Shown here piece after piece: positions 42,690-51,715 of a DNA stretch of 64,000 bases. The stretch lies in assembly GCF_000330505.1 (NCBI RefSeq), contig NW_004191722.1:131713-195712 (forward strand). Direction: 5' to 3'. Both the position numbers and the translations under genes were made by a program. Position 1 is the stretch's first letter, and each line of letters opens with the position of its first letter. The notes under the pieces are model-generated. The model ran no database searches, was not told where the DNA came from, and worked only from the letters and a program-made list of their open reading frames with translations. Source of the DNA: Entamoeba invadens IP1. Taxonomy: Eukaryota > Evosea > Mastigamoebida > Endamoebidae.

Positions 42690-43571
42690 TCTAAAGTAAT
42701 AAAAAGAGTGATCAAATATTTCTTTAAGTCACTATTTTTGAATACAATGGAAGGGGGTTTGCTTCGTAAAGTGTTTTGGCATATATGAGAGTTAATTACC
42801 CCTTTCATCTTTTATTAAATTCTCTCTTCATATTGATTATTTGTCCATTACTTCTCATTTGATAAGAATTGTGAGCAATTCAAGCATTTGACCACCAAAA
42901 TTCACCTTGTATTATTATTTCGTTTTAAAAAACTGAATTACAATTGAAAACTATTTGATTATTTTAATACTATAAATCATACCTCCAATTATAGTATAAT
43001 TTTTAATTGTTATTGCTAAGGAAGGCTTTTTTCATCACCTTTAAAAATAAACTATCTTTACTATTTGATATAATATGCAAATTATAATTATAGTAAATAG
43101 GAATAGTAGTAAATATTTGGTCTTGTTCCCAATTTACAAATCTGCCAAACGGTCACCTCGAGTCAGTGGAAACCGAGACGGAACGTGAAAAGAAGGAACA
43201 TAAAGACGCACTCAAACAGTATGTTTGTGCACCCTTTCCACCCACTTTTCAAGTCCTCCCCTGGCGCAGATTCCTCTGACCCCTCCCCGCAAGCGAGGGG
43301 AAACCACATCCGCGTCCACACAGTCCGGACAAGGAAAGTGGGTGACAAGGGGACGTTAGAAAGTAGCTGAAAGGTGGACTTCTTAAAAAAACAACAGCAA
43401 TTATTTTATTTTGGTAAACGTGGTGGTTGGAAAAGACAATCTAGTTATTGCTTGAATTATTATTAATAAATAATTATTTATTATTTATTATAATATATTA
43501 TTATTATTGTAATAGTATTATGATGATATTTAATAAATAATATATAGAGGATATAAATAATACAATAGAAT
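42690..43571. other. Divergent intergenic region holding a GC-rich hairpin element
   Basis: About 880 bp, AT-rich except for the GC-rich stretch at roughly 43141-43380. No protein-coding gene was accepted here. Confidence 0.6.
43228..43351. repeat. GC-rich imperfect hairpin related to the 29.4-kb element
   Basis: 43327-43345 (GGACAAGGAAAGTGGGTGA) is identical to 29479-29497. Its partner arm, 43231-43255 (CCCTTTCCACCC...AAGTCC), pairs with it imperfectly (about 20 of 25 positions plus a G-U). Inside sits a GC-rich stem around CCCCTCCCCGCAAGCGAGGGG (43290s). The whole island contrasts with the AT-rich flanks and resembles a structured RNA or a mobile-element remnant. It matches no RNA family I could recognise (RNase P, SRP, U snRNAs were considered). 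Confidence 0.6.
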
Positions 43572-44336
43572 ATGAACTTTGAAAACTATAAAAAACTTAT
43601 AATGGAGGACGAAGAGAAGAACAGTTCTCTTGTCACTCAAATCAAACACTTTGTGTCTTCTAATAAATTTGATATTGCTCTGACAGTTTTACTGTATGTG
43701 TTGACCTTTTTATGTGGATATCTTCCAACACACAAAATAGTCCCAGACCCACTTGACCCGTTATACTCCTATACCAAAACAGAGAGTATCGTCTCTGCCA
43801 CATTGAATAAAATAATGAATTTTTATATACCAGTGGTCCTTATTTCAGTGATGTCTGTGTTTTCTGGGGGTGTCGTTTTTGCATTAAAGGCGCTGTTACC
43901 GTTTGTTTGTTCCGAGGCGTGTGTTGGGTTTTTGTTGGTAATCACAAAGAAATATGCTGGTAAGCCACGGCCATATTACAACACATCATGTCTCACAAAA
44001 TACAATGAAAATTGCAACTCCAATTTTCCATCAGGACATGCGGCGTATGCGTTCCACGGTCAACTATTTGTGTCCCTCTTCCTTATCTGTTTTTTGGAGA
44101 ATTACACATTCTTCAAAACTCTGATTGGCAAGTTTGTGTCACTTCTTCCTCTTGCATTTGCCACATTTGTAGCCATGTCAAGATGCTATGATTATCATCA
44201 CTCTTTCATTGATGTCATAGCAGGTGTTCTGTTGGGGTCTGTCGTTTCTATCACATCTTTCTTTGTTTATAAAAACAGAATGTTTAAGAAGAAAACACTT
44301 ACGCCAGAGGAGTTGTTTGAACTTGAATTCGAGTAA
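43572..44336 (+). CDS. PAP2-family lipid phosphate phosphatase
   Basis: A 254-residue membrane protein with about six hydrophobic segments. All three PAP2 motifs are present: KKYAGKPRPYY (K-x6-RP), FPSGHAAYAF (PSGH, acid-base His) and SRCYDYHHSFIDV (SR-x5-H-x3-D, nucleophile His). It removes phosphate from phosphatidate or related lipid phosphates, probably on endomembranes or plasma membrane. A second Met at residue 11 is also a possible start. The C-terminus is cytosolic and acidic. Confidence 0.9.
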   Translation: MNFENYKKLIMEDEEKNSSLVTQIKHFVSSNKFDIALTVLLYVLTFLCGYLPTHKIVPDPLDPLYSYTKTESIVSATLNKIMNFYIPVVLISVMSVFSGGVVFALKALLPFVCSEACVGFLLVITKKYAGKPRPYYNTSCLTKYNENCNSNFPSGHAAYAFHGQLFVSLFLICFLENYTFFKTLIGKFVSLLPLAFATFVAMSRCYDYHHSFIDVIAGVLLGSVVSITSFFVYKNRMFKKKTLTPEELFELEFE

Positions 44337-44530
44337 AGTGTATTGACTGTATGTCTATTTGGTTATTTAAATAGAATGGGCATTACTAAATAACAAATAA
44401 AAACTATAAATTAATTATAATTTAATAGAAAACAACAATACCATAAGTAACGTCATTTTTATTAATTAATATTATATTATAATAAGCAATAATATAATTA
44501 TAGTTCTACAACTACGAAAAATAAATTAAT

Positions 44531-44538
44531 AATGAACT
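44531..44538 (+). promoter_or_regulatory. Candidate GAAC-type core promoter element
   Basis: AATGAACT, matching the Entamoeba GAAC element, 25 bp before the actin-like start codon. The position suits the genus's short 5' leaders. Sequence match only. Confidence 0.4.
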
Positions 44539-44562
44539 ATAATTAATTAAATAAGATTAGAA

Positions 44563-45687
44563 ATGGAAGAATCAATAAAAACAGTTATTATAGATAATGG
44601 ATGCTCTATGACTAAAGCAGGCTTTGGTGGTGATGATGCACCAATTTCTGTGTTTCAAACAATTGTTGGGAACCCAAAAAGTAAAGTTAAAGTGCCATCA
44701 TTATACTCTCCGCCAAGTTATGTCGGGGAATATATAATTAAATGCTCTGAATTTCTCAATTTAAAATGTCCTCTAGAACGTGGTTTAATTAAAGACTTTG
44801 ATTGTATGAAACAACTGTGGGACCACACGTTTTGCTATGAACTCCGAACAAATCCGAGTGAAGGGAATGTCCTATTAACAGAAGTGGCAAACAACACAGC
44901 CCAAAACAGAGAAAAAACGACACAAATAATGTTTGAGGAATTTGAAGTGAAAGGACTTTATATTGGGTTACAACCATTGTTAACATTGTACAACGCTGGA
45001 AGAACAACTGGAACTGTTTTGGAAATGGGTGACAGTGTGACGCAATGCATTTCTGTGAATAAAGGAAACGTCTCAAAAGAGTCGTTTGTTGTTAACAACT
45101 TTGGAGGAGATGAAGTGTCAACATTCATTCAAAAGACATTAAAAGATCGAAGCAGTGTGTTTGAATTGCAAAGTGCTGGTAAACACATTGCAAGGGATAT
45201 CAAAGAGAAGATATGTTATGTAGCAAGCAATTTTGTTGAAGCAATACAACGTTCACAGAATGAAGTTGAAACAGAGTATAAACTGCCTGATGGAGAGTCT
45301 ATTCTAGTCGGCAAAGAAAGATTTTTAGCATGTGAAGCGTATTTCCAACCATCTCTTCTCAACTTGGAATGTTTAGGAATACATCAAATGATATGCAACT
45401 CGATCAGAAAATACAATAAAGATGTAACAAAGGTTTTATATGAAAATATAGTGGTGGGAGGGGGTCCTTCATTAACTCAAGGACTTTTTGAACGAATTTA
45501 CAAAGAGATTAGTAACTTCTCCCCTCAAAATATTAAAATTAAGACTATAAAAAACCAAGATCGAAAATATAGTGCTTTCTTGGGAGCCTCAATTCTAGCT
45601 AGTTTGGACTCTTTTATGCCTTCATTTATAACAAAAAAGGTGTATGAAGAAAATGGTGCTTCATTTATAAATTCACATCTCTTTTAA
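44563..45687 (+). CDS. Divergent actin or actin-related protein
   Basis: A 374-residue protein, the length of actin, and alignable along its whole length: DNGCSMTKAGFGGDDAP (phosphate loop 1), PLERGLIKDFDCMKQLWDHTF, LLTEVANNTAQNREKTTQIMFE, MGDSVTQCISV (phosphate loop 2), and VVGGGPSLTQGLFERI (adenosine loop). It differs at many sites where actin is almost invariant, has SLYSPPSYVGEY in place of the D-loop region, and ends SHLF instead of RKCF. No Arp2/Arp3-specific insertions were seen. It is either an orphan actin paralogue or a divergent ARP. Polymerisation is doubtful because the D-loop and C-terminus are altered (inference). Confidence 0.85.
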   Translation: MEESIKTVIIDNGCSMTKAGFGGDDAPISVFQTIVGNPKSKVKVPSLYSPPSYVGEYIIKCSEFLNLKCPLERGLIKDFDCMKQLWDHTFCYELRTNPSEGNVLLTEVANNTAQNREKTTQIMFEEFEVKGLYIGLQPLLTLYNAGRTTGTVLEMGDSVTQCISVNKGNVSKESFVVNNFGGDEVSTFIQKTLKDRSSVFELQSAGKHIARDIKEKICYVASNFVEAIQRSQNEVETEYKLPDGESILVGKERFLACEAYFQPSLLNLECLGIHQMICNSIRKYNKDVTKVLYENIVVGGGPSLTQGLFERIYKEISNFSPQNIKIKTIKNQDRKYSAFLGASILASLDSFMPSFITKKVYEENGASFINSHLF

Positions 45688-45765
45688 TTAAAAAATTTAT
45701 TCAACTTGTTAAACATAAAATACATCCAAAAGAAAACACTCAATTGCCTATAAATCCATAACACG

Positions 45766-47259
45766 TTATTTCATCGAGTCGGCAGGAATCTTCAGCTCCT
45801 TTTGTAACTGAAGTCTATCCTTTCTCTCAATGTAATAGACATAACCCTGAATAGCTGCACACCCAATTAATCCAAGAATACAGTATATGAAACTTGTGTA
45901 CATACACCACTCAAGTGTTATATAAGTTGATAATAAACCAGCGAGAAGTGGAGCTAAACTGTACGACAAACAGGAAGAACACTCAGATATCCCCATGTAC
46001 TTCCCTTTCTCGGACTCAGATGCATTCAACGAGTAAAACATGTTCAACTGGAAATCATATCCAGAGAGTAATCCAATGACTGCAGATGCGATAGCCAACA
46101 CATACCCATTCTTTACAAAATAAAATACCATAACACACCCCAGAATGATTGCAAGAGAAATCAAATTGAGTGTCAATTTGTATTGCCAAATTGTTATTCT
46201 CCCTAATATAAGGTATGCAAACAACTGCGAAATATTCACAATAAACAGTAAGATACCGACAAGCACATCAGAGTCTTCTATAATACCTGGAAGAGTCACA
46301 TTGGTTCGTTTAGCATAATTAATATATTGATTGGAAATAACTCCAACAATGGCAGTGACAAAGCAATGGAAAACAATTGAGTTGATGTAATACCAGAAGT
46401 AATGGATGGGTCTTTTCGAAATGACTTGTGTGTGTTTGATAACACTCAAATCAATGTGTGCTTCGCCCTTTTCTTCAGAGATTCGTGGTGTTTGTGATTC
46501 ACTCAAGACTACGCCATCTTGCTGTTCAGTGACTACAACTGGAGTCTTAGGATCACCCGTCATCTGTATTTCAGTTGTATACTCCCTTTCCTTCTTCTCG
46601 ATTTGTGGAAGAGCCTCCAACTCAATGTTAATTTCAGGCACCGTCTCCTCCTTCAAGTGATTGTTTTGTGGGAATCGAGTGATAATGAAAAACAACAAAA
46701 AAGCTTCAGCGCATGCCAAATATAAACTGTAAGTCTGTCCAATAAGTCCATATAAAGTGCCAGCACTTAAAAATCCAACAGCTTTGCCACAAGCAAAAGA
46801 CATAGAAAACATTGAGATGTTTTTACTCTCCCCGCCCGCATAACTTTCATTGCCTACTAATGCTTCTGTTGGTGACCAGTACATAGCTAGACCAAGACTT
46901 TGAATCAAACAAATGAAGTAGATTGGTATAGTCTTAGTCTCTGTTATATAGACCATAGCTATAATTAGACTCGTTAAACAATGTAAACAAGCGCCAAAGC
47001 GCGCCATAGTTTCAGGTGGTAATTTATCAGCTAGCCGCCCACATACAGGAGCCATAAATCCTTGTGCTGTAAAAGCAACAGCAGCAACTAACCCAATTTC
47101 CATAGGAGAAGCCCCCAAATCACGCATCATAATGGGGATAATCAACCAAAAGAAATAGACGGAGAAGTTAAGACAGAACGCAGAAACACAGTACGTCGTC
47201 AGGTTATATGTGTGTAATATCTTTTTCTTCAAGTCGGCGTTGATATTGAAGAAGTTCAT
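45766..47259 (-). CDS. Major facilitator superfamily transporter
   Basis: A 497-residue protein with twelve predicted membrane segments in two blocks. A long hydrophilic loop, residues ~200-285, separates helices 6 and 7 (NNHLKEETVPEINIELEALPQIEKKERE). The loop between helices 2 and 3 has the MFS motif A-like GRLADKLPPETMARFG. The substrate cannot be predicted; similarity to known sub-families was not evident. N- and C-termini face the cytosol. It is convergent with the actin-like gene, 78 bp between stops. Confidence 0.88.
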   Translation of the reverse strand: MNFFNINADLKKKILHTYNLTTYCVSAFCLNFSVYFFWLIIPIMMRDLGASPMEIGLVAAVAFTAQGFMAPVCGRLADKLPPETMARFGACLHCLTSLIIAMVYITETKTIPIYFICLIQSLGLAMYWSPTEALVGNESYAGGESKNISMFSMSFACGKAVGFLSAGTLYGLIGQTYSLYLACAEAFLLFFIITRFPQNNHLKEETVPEINIELEALPQIEKKEREYTTEIQMTGDPKTPVVVTEQQDGVVLSESQTPRISEEKGEAHIDLSVIKHTQVISKRPIHYFWYYINSIVFHCFVTAIVGVISNQYINYAKRTNVTLPGIIEDSDVLVGILLFIVNISQLFAYLILGRITIWQYKLTLNLISLAIILGCVMVFYFVKNGYVLAIASAVIGLLSGYDFQLNMFYSLNASESEKGKYMGISECSSCLSYSLAPLLAGLLSTYITLEWCMYTSFIYCILGLIGCAAIQGYVYYIERKDRLQLQKELKIPADSMK

Positions 47260-47774
47260 GTGGATTTGTAATTCTATTGTGTACTTAACAAGTAAACCTA
47301 CCCGTTCTTTTTACAAAGCAGTACTATACCGTATAATTAATACAACCATAATTATATTAATATTTTGATAAGTCCTGTTTTCAATTTTTGTGATGGAATT
47401 TGAAATTATTTCTTATAAATTTGCTATAAATACAGTTAAATAACGGGTAAAATCCAATTATTCAACAACGATGAATTCAGAAAAACGAACTTACAATTAT
47501 TCGAATGGCAAATAACATTTTGTTGTAAAAAAATGAAGGGTTATATCGATAACAATCAAAGAATTATAAATTAATGGTATTGAATAGTAAAGTATGCTTT
47601 TGTTTTGAAAATATTTTTCAAATATTTTTAAAGTGTCGAAATGATTTGCAAGAATCAACAAGTACTAATATTTATTTTAATTTATATATAGAATTAATTA
47701 TTATAATTTTATTAAACATTTATATTAAAAGAAAAATATTATTATTAATAGAATATTAATAATATAGTATATTA
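47260..47774. other. AT-rich spacer
   Basis: About 515 bp between the transporter start and the LRR gene's stop. No gene was recognised; a 61-codon frame at 47574 is not protein-like. Confidence 0.5.
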
Positions 47775-49139
47775 TTAGTCTTCTTCTTTATACATATAGG
47801 CTTGAATACAACCATCTTCATCACTCTCATCATTTGAATATTCAACATCATATTGATCAACGTCTTCATCAATCATTTGTTCTATTTTTGTTACTCTATC
47901 GCTTGTATCAATTTTGTTCATTACTTTCTTCTTATGAGGCTTCTTGTACTCCTTTTCAATACAACCTTTTTCTTGAATAAGTTCCCAAGTCTTATCTGTT
48001 TTTGACCAATGCTCTTCTGTTAGTATATCTGTCTGTCGAAGGGAAACGCAATTCCATTGCACTTCCACAGTTTGTTTTATATAAGGGCTGTCATTATAAT
48101 AATAATTCAATATTTCCTTTGTTAGATGTACTCTGGCTTCAGCATCTGTTTGATAATATTGTGGACATGTTCTTCTTTTCGACCTTAAATATTCAATCGC
48201 AAACACCATTTTGTCTTGTTCAAATTTTAAGAAGAAGACGTCTTCCATGTTTATTGTGTAAATTGCTTTGATGTTACTTCCAGTGACATCGACTGAATTA
48301 CAATTATATGGAATTCCAACATACTCCAAATTTGTTGGTGCATTCAGAACCAAATCTTTTGTATTTAAGACAACAACACTGCGATTTCTTTTTTCGTCAT
48401 GAAAAGTATCATCTGGTGTAACATCAATTCTATTTGTACATTTGATGACGAGAACATTCATTTGGCGTTTCATTGGTTTAAACGATTGAATGACACCAGA
48501 GAGTTTCACATCATATCCAGAACCAGTCACTGATAATCCATCTCCATTCCCATGAATTGTAACACACCCATAGACATATGGAAGATTTATAGTTCCTTTC
48601 CTTTTCAAATTGGTTACTGTAACATCTTTGAGATCAACACAGAACGTCAAATCAATNNNNNNNNNNNNNNNNNNNNNNNNNNNNNNNNNNNNNNNNNNNN
48701 NNNNNNNNNNNNNNNNNNNNNNNNNNNNNNNNNNNNNNNNNNNNNNNNNNNNNNNNTTTCTCAAATTAAAAAATTTCCCGACTTTGTCGATATCATAGTT
48801 ATTGATTCTGAGAGAAACAACGGAGTCACAGAATTTCTGCTCTTCAAATACTTTGTTTGAAAGATCACACACACTTTGTGACAGGTCAAAATATGTTATT
48901 TGTGTCTCTCCACTTTCAACATACTTCTTACAAACAGATGGAATCTCTTTCAGCGTGTTGAGCTTTGGAAATATCCTTTTCATGAAGCCGATCCCACTTG
49001 AAAAGTTTTGTGGGTTGATTCTTAACATATCAAACGATGTTCGAATATTTCGAGAGACTAAAAGCAACTTTTGGAATGTGCTCATCCCACGTATGTACAA
49101 AAGAACATTTGCAAAATAGAACGCCTCGAGTTGTACCAT
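47775..49139 (-). CDS. F-box-like/LRR protein interrupted by an assembly gap
   Basis: The preferred start is the Met at 49139 (MVQLEAFYFANVLLYIRG), matching the sister gene's MIVLEKVYLANVLLYF; the frame extends further upstream without support. The N-terminal F-box-like head (FQKLLLVSRNIRTSFDMLRINPQNF) is followed by a leucine-rich region. The middle is lost in 100 N (48657-48756). The C-terminus is acidic (DEDVDQYDVEYSNDESDEDGC) after a Lys-rich block. Its length is ~455 residues counting the gap as 100 bp; the frame agrees on both sides. It is a tandem neighbour of the LRR gene at 49.3 kb and in the same orientation, so a tandem duplication is likely. Confidence 0.65.
   Translation of the reverse strand: MVQLEAFYFANVLLYIRGMSTFQKLLLVSRNIRTSFDMLRINPQNFSSGIGFMKRIFPKLNTLKEIPSVCKKYVESGETQITYFDLSQSVCDLSNKVFEEQKFCDSVVSLRINNYDIDKVGKFFNLRXXXXXXXXXXXXXXXXXXXXXXXXXXXXXXXXXXIDLTFCVDLKDVTVTNLKRKGTINLPYVYGCVTIHGNGDGLSVTGSGYDVKLSGVIQSFKPMKRQMNVLVIKCTNRIDVTPDDTFHDEKRNRSVVVLNTKDLVLNAPTNLEYVGIPYNCNSVDVTGSNIKAIYTINMEDVFFLKFEQDKMVFAIEYLRSKRRTCPQYYQTDAEARVHLTKEILNYYYNDSPYIKQTVEVQWNCVSLRQTDILTEEHWSKTDKTWELIQEKGCIEKEYKKPHKKKVMNKIDTSDRVTKIEQMIDEDVDQYDVEYSNDESDEDGCIQAYMYKEED
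48657..48756. other. Assembly gap (100 N)
   Basis: A placeholder run of 100 N inside the LRR gene; true size unknown. Confidence 0.98.
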
Positions 49140-49311
49140 TTGATTTTTCTCAGTATATAGTCGCCCAAATACTCCACACAATTTGTTATGCTTCAAACTG
49201 ACTTTGAGTCTTGAACCTGTTGGTTGTTCTATAGTTAAATTTATAAGAAATAATATCATTTCAATATTATAAATATAATATAATAATAATAGTAAAGTAT
49301 TAACTTATTTA

Positions 49312-50892
49312 CTAACAAAAAAGAGTAGATGTGTGGAAAACTTTCACACTTGGCTGGTTGAACGGCGGGAAGTATGCAGAGTTAAATAAGTAATCAACAG
49401 TGCATTCTGATGTACAAGTGATCATTGCCGAATTCAAAACAAGCATTTCGATATGAGGGGGCAAAAATACTGTACACGAGTAACAGTAAACGACAAGAAT
49501 TTTGAGGTTTTTGAGTTGAGAAAGATCTGCAGCGCTTCGTTGGCAGATTGAGAGAAAAGTGACACTTTCGGGAAAGTCGATTTTGGGGCAATTTCCAGTT
49601 GCGTTTATATTGAGTTCAGTGAGATTGGAAAAGAGAGATAAGGAGATTGGCTCTTGATAAATTGAGTTGAGTGTAACGATTTTGAGACACTCGAGTGATG
49701 GAAGAGACAGTGGAAGATTTTCAAAAGAGCATTCCAGCTTTTTGAGATTAGAAACTTTTTTGAAGAATTCATTAAGATTGTTTTGAGAATTTGAGGGAAA
49801 CAACGAGAGTGAAGTTAAAGATGTCAACATGTCATCGAGTGTCTGAGATTGAGACGGACGGAATGAAACTTCGAATGAACCGAGATTTTGGAGAAAAGAA
49901 AACATACTACCCTCGGGAAAAACACAGTTTTTGTCTGAAACACAGAGTTTCGTTAAAGTCATGGGAAGATATCCAGTTACTTGCTTGACCGAAAGAGATT
50001 GAAGACAAGGGAGTTTCATCGAATCGTCAAAATAATCAGCGTGAAGGGAAGTGAGGGTCGAAGGAAATATAGTCGTCGGTTGTTCTGTAAAAGACAAGTC
50101 TTCGAGTTGGGTCATGTCCCGAAAATCCCACGATTCGTCAACACGGTTCCTGAAACTGAGAGAGGCACAGAAATAATCTGAAAGCATCTGCGGTGATAAA
50201 ACACCACTTATAACAGTCAGTGGTGTATTTTTAACAAGAACATTACCGACTAGACGATTGTTGTAGTTTTCTGAAAAAATAAAAACGTTTTGGGGAAGGT
50301 TTTGCTTTGATAAAAACTTAGAAACGTCTGGGCAATCAGTGATATCGAAAACGATTTTTTCAACATTGAGATATGCGATTTCTTTGATAGTGTCACTGTC
50401 AATGTTGTTATTGTGCACCTTAATCCTGAGGAAATCAAAGTGCCTATCCTTTTCGGTGAAGTAGTCAGCAAAGTGTGGAAGGCTGTATATATCTAAGCAA
50501 ATTCTTTTTAACTCTGGGAACTGAGAAAAGTCGACGGTTGAACAGCTGATTGAAAATGTTGATGATGTGACTCTCGTTTGAAGCTCCTTTGGCATGTCAT
50601 AAAGATTCATATTTTTCATTACAACACTTACAACCTGTTCTTTGATAAACCCAGTGAAATAATACCTGTTGCACACAACTGTCTCCAGGTTGGGGAACAA
50701 TTTAAACTGCATGAAAAAGTTTTTGGCTGCAGTTGCCAATTCATCTGAGTTGTGAATGAAAGATGGTGTGATTCGAATAAACCCCAAAACGTCTTGGCAC
50801 TTTTTGCTAATGCAACTAAAAGTCACAACATCCGCGGAACTTGTAAAATACAACAAAACATTGGCAAGATACACTTTTTCAAGAACAATCAT
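49312..50892 (-). CDS. F-box-like/leucine-rich-repeat protein
   Basis: A 526-residue protein. The first ~50 residues are the F-box-like head (LEKVYLANVLLYFTSSADVVTFSCISKKCQDVLGF). Residues ~120-520 are irregular leucine-rich repeats (LTSLHADYFDDSMKLPCLQSLSV, LKKLECSFENLPLSLPSLECLKI, LTELNINATGNCPKIDFPESVTFLSI). No signal peptide or membrane anchor is visible. It belongs to the same family as the genes at 6.1, 23.9 and 47.8 kb. The role is unknown; substrate recruitment to a ubiquitin ligase is inferred only from F-box plus LRR. Confidence 0.78.
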   Translation of the reverse strand: MIVLEKVYLANVLLYFTSSADVVTFSCISKKCQDVLGFIRITPSFIHNSDELATAAKNFFMQFKLFPNLETVVCNRYYFTGFIKEQVVSVVMKNMNLYDMPKELQTRVTSSTFSISCSTVDFSQFPELKRICLDIYSLPHFADYFTEKDRHFDFLRIKVHNNNIDSDTIKEIAYLNVEKIVFDITDCPDVSKFLSKQNLPQNVFIFSENYNNRLVGNVLVKNTPLTVISGVLSPQMLSDYFCASLSFRNRVDESWDFRDMTQLEDLSFTEQPTTIFPSTLTSLHADYFDDSMKLPCLQSLSVKQVTGYLPMTLTKLCVSDKNCVFPEGSMFSFLQNLGSFEVSFRPSQSQTLDDMLTSLTSLSLFPSNSQNNLNEFFKKVSNLKKLECSFENLPLSLPSLECLKIVTLNSIYQEPISLSLFSNLTELNINATGNCPKIDFPESVTFLSICQRSAADLSQLKNLKILVVYCYSCTVFLPPHIEMLVLNSAMITCTSECTVDYLFNSAYFPPFNQPSVKVFHTSTLFC

Positions 50893-51247
50893 GTTTTTGA
50901 ATTTTTGGGAACTTAATAATGTTCTTTTTCTGTAAAAACATATTTATTATTTTTTTATTTTTTTGTTATTTATTGCCAAATTTTAAAATGAACATCAAAA
51001 ATTTTAAAATTAAAATTAAAAAAGTTAAATTAATTTTGTTTTTCAAAACAAAATTTTCGATTAAAGCATCTGGTCAAAAACACTTCAAAAATATAACTTT
51101 AATTGAATAATAAAATAAATTATATTTGTAATTTGCATGAATAGACTGCTTACGTGGTAAACCAAAAAACAGCCAATCAGAAGAAAGTGGACTTAGAGTG
51201 GACTTTTTGTTGTATAAAAGTGCTCTCAGCAAACAAGAAAACAGAGA
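50893..51247. other. Divergent intergenic region upstream of the Cys-rich gene
   Basis: About 355 bp. The last 80 bp hold CCAAT-like and TATA-like boxes for the Cys-rich gene. The remainder is AT-rich. Confidence 0.55.
51214..51222 (+). promoter_or_regulatory. Candidate TATA element of the Cys-rich gene
   Basis: GTATAAAAG lies 26 bp before the ATG at 51248, and GCCAATCAG lies about 45 bp further upstream. Entamoeba promoters use a GTATTTAAA-type TATA about 30 bp from the start site and have very short leaders, so the position fits. Confidence 0.55.
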
Positions 51248-51568
51248 ATGAATACTACTGAGTGTAACCTGAACTGTAATAGTCAAGATATCACCGCAAC
51301 ATGCTCAAGAAGTCAAGAGACATGCCTCTGTGAAATGAAGTGCAAATGTGGAGCAAGTGGACGTGTCGAAGGAAAGAAAGTAGATGGGAAGTATGAGACA
51401 ACTGTCACATCAGATCGTATGGTCATCACAACAGATTGTTCAAATGGGTGTCGATTGGTTGCCAAATGTACTTGTGGAGTCTCAAAGGTAGTTAATTGCA
51501 CACACAACCCACAGAGTGGATGTTCATGTTCATGCACACACTGTTCTTGTTGTTGTGGAAAGCATTAA
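51248..51568 (+). CDS. Small Cys-rich protein, metallothionein-like
   Basis: A 106-residue protein with 19 cysteines and no signal peptide. Cysteines are arranged as CXC and CC: CLC, CKC, CTC, CSCSC and CSCCC near the C-terminus (GCSCSCTHCSCCCGKH). Two internal units look related (MKCKCGASGRVEGKK and AKCTCGVSKVVNC). The richness in CXC with few aromatic residues is typical of metallothioneins, which bind Zn, Cu or Cd through thiolates, but no known metallothionein family was matched. Alternatives are a disulfide-rich structural protein or a cyst-associated protein. It has a well-placed TATA-like box and a short leader, so it could be strongly expressed. The ATG at 51248 is the only start. Confidence 0.75.
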   Translation: MNTTECNLNCNSQDITATCSRSQETCLCEMKCKCGASGRVEGKKVDGKYETTVTSDRMVITTDCSNGCRLVAKCTCGVSKVVNCTHNPQSGCSCSCTHCSCCCGKH

Positions 51569-51715
51569 AATGACTTGTTTGTGTTATTTGATTTATAGTA
51601 TTTTCCTTTGATAATTAGTACCGATCCATAACATACCAAACAAAAGTAAAAATCCATAAAAATTCAATGTATCATGAAATAATGGATAATATTTCATAAT
51701 ACAAAAACAAAGAAA

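Noticed and set aside
43163..43348. Short frames on both strands within the GC-rich element at 43.2 kb
   Set aside because: They arise from local GC richness; the inverted-repeat structure explains the island better than a protein.
43141..43380. RNase P, SRP or spliceosomal RNA gene in the GC-rich island
   Set aside because: Key conserved motifs of those RNAs were looked for and not found.
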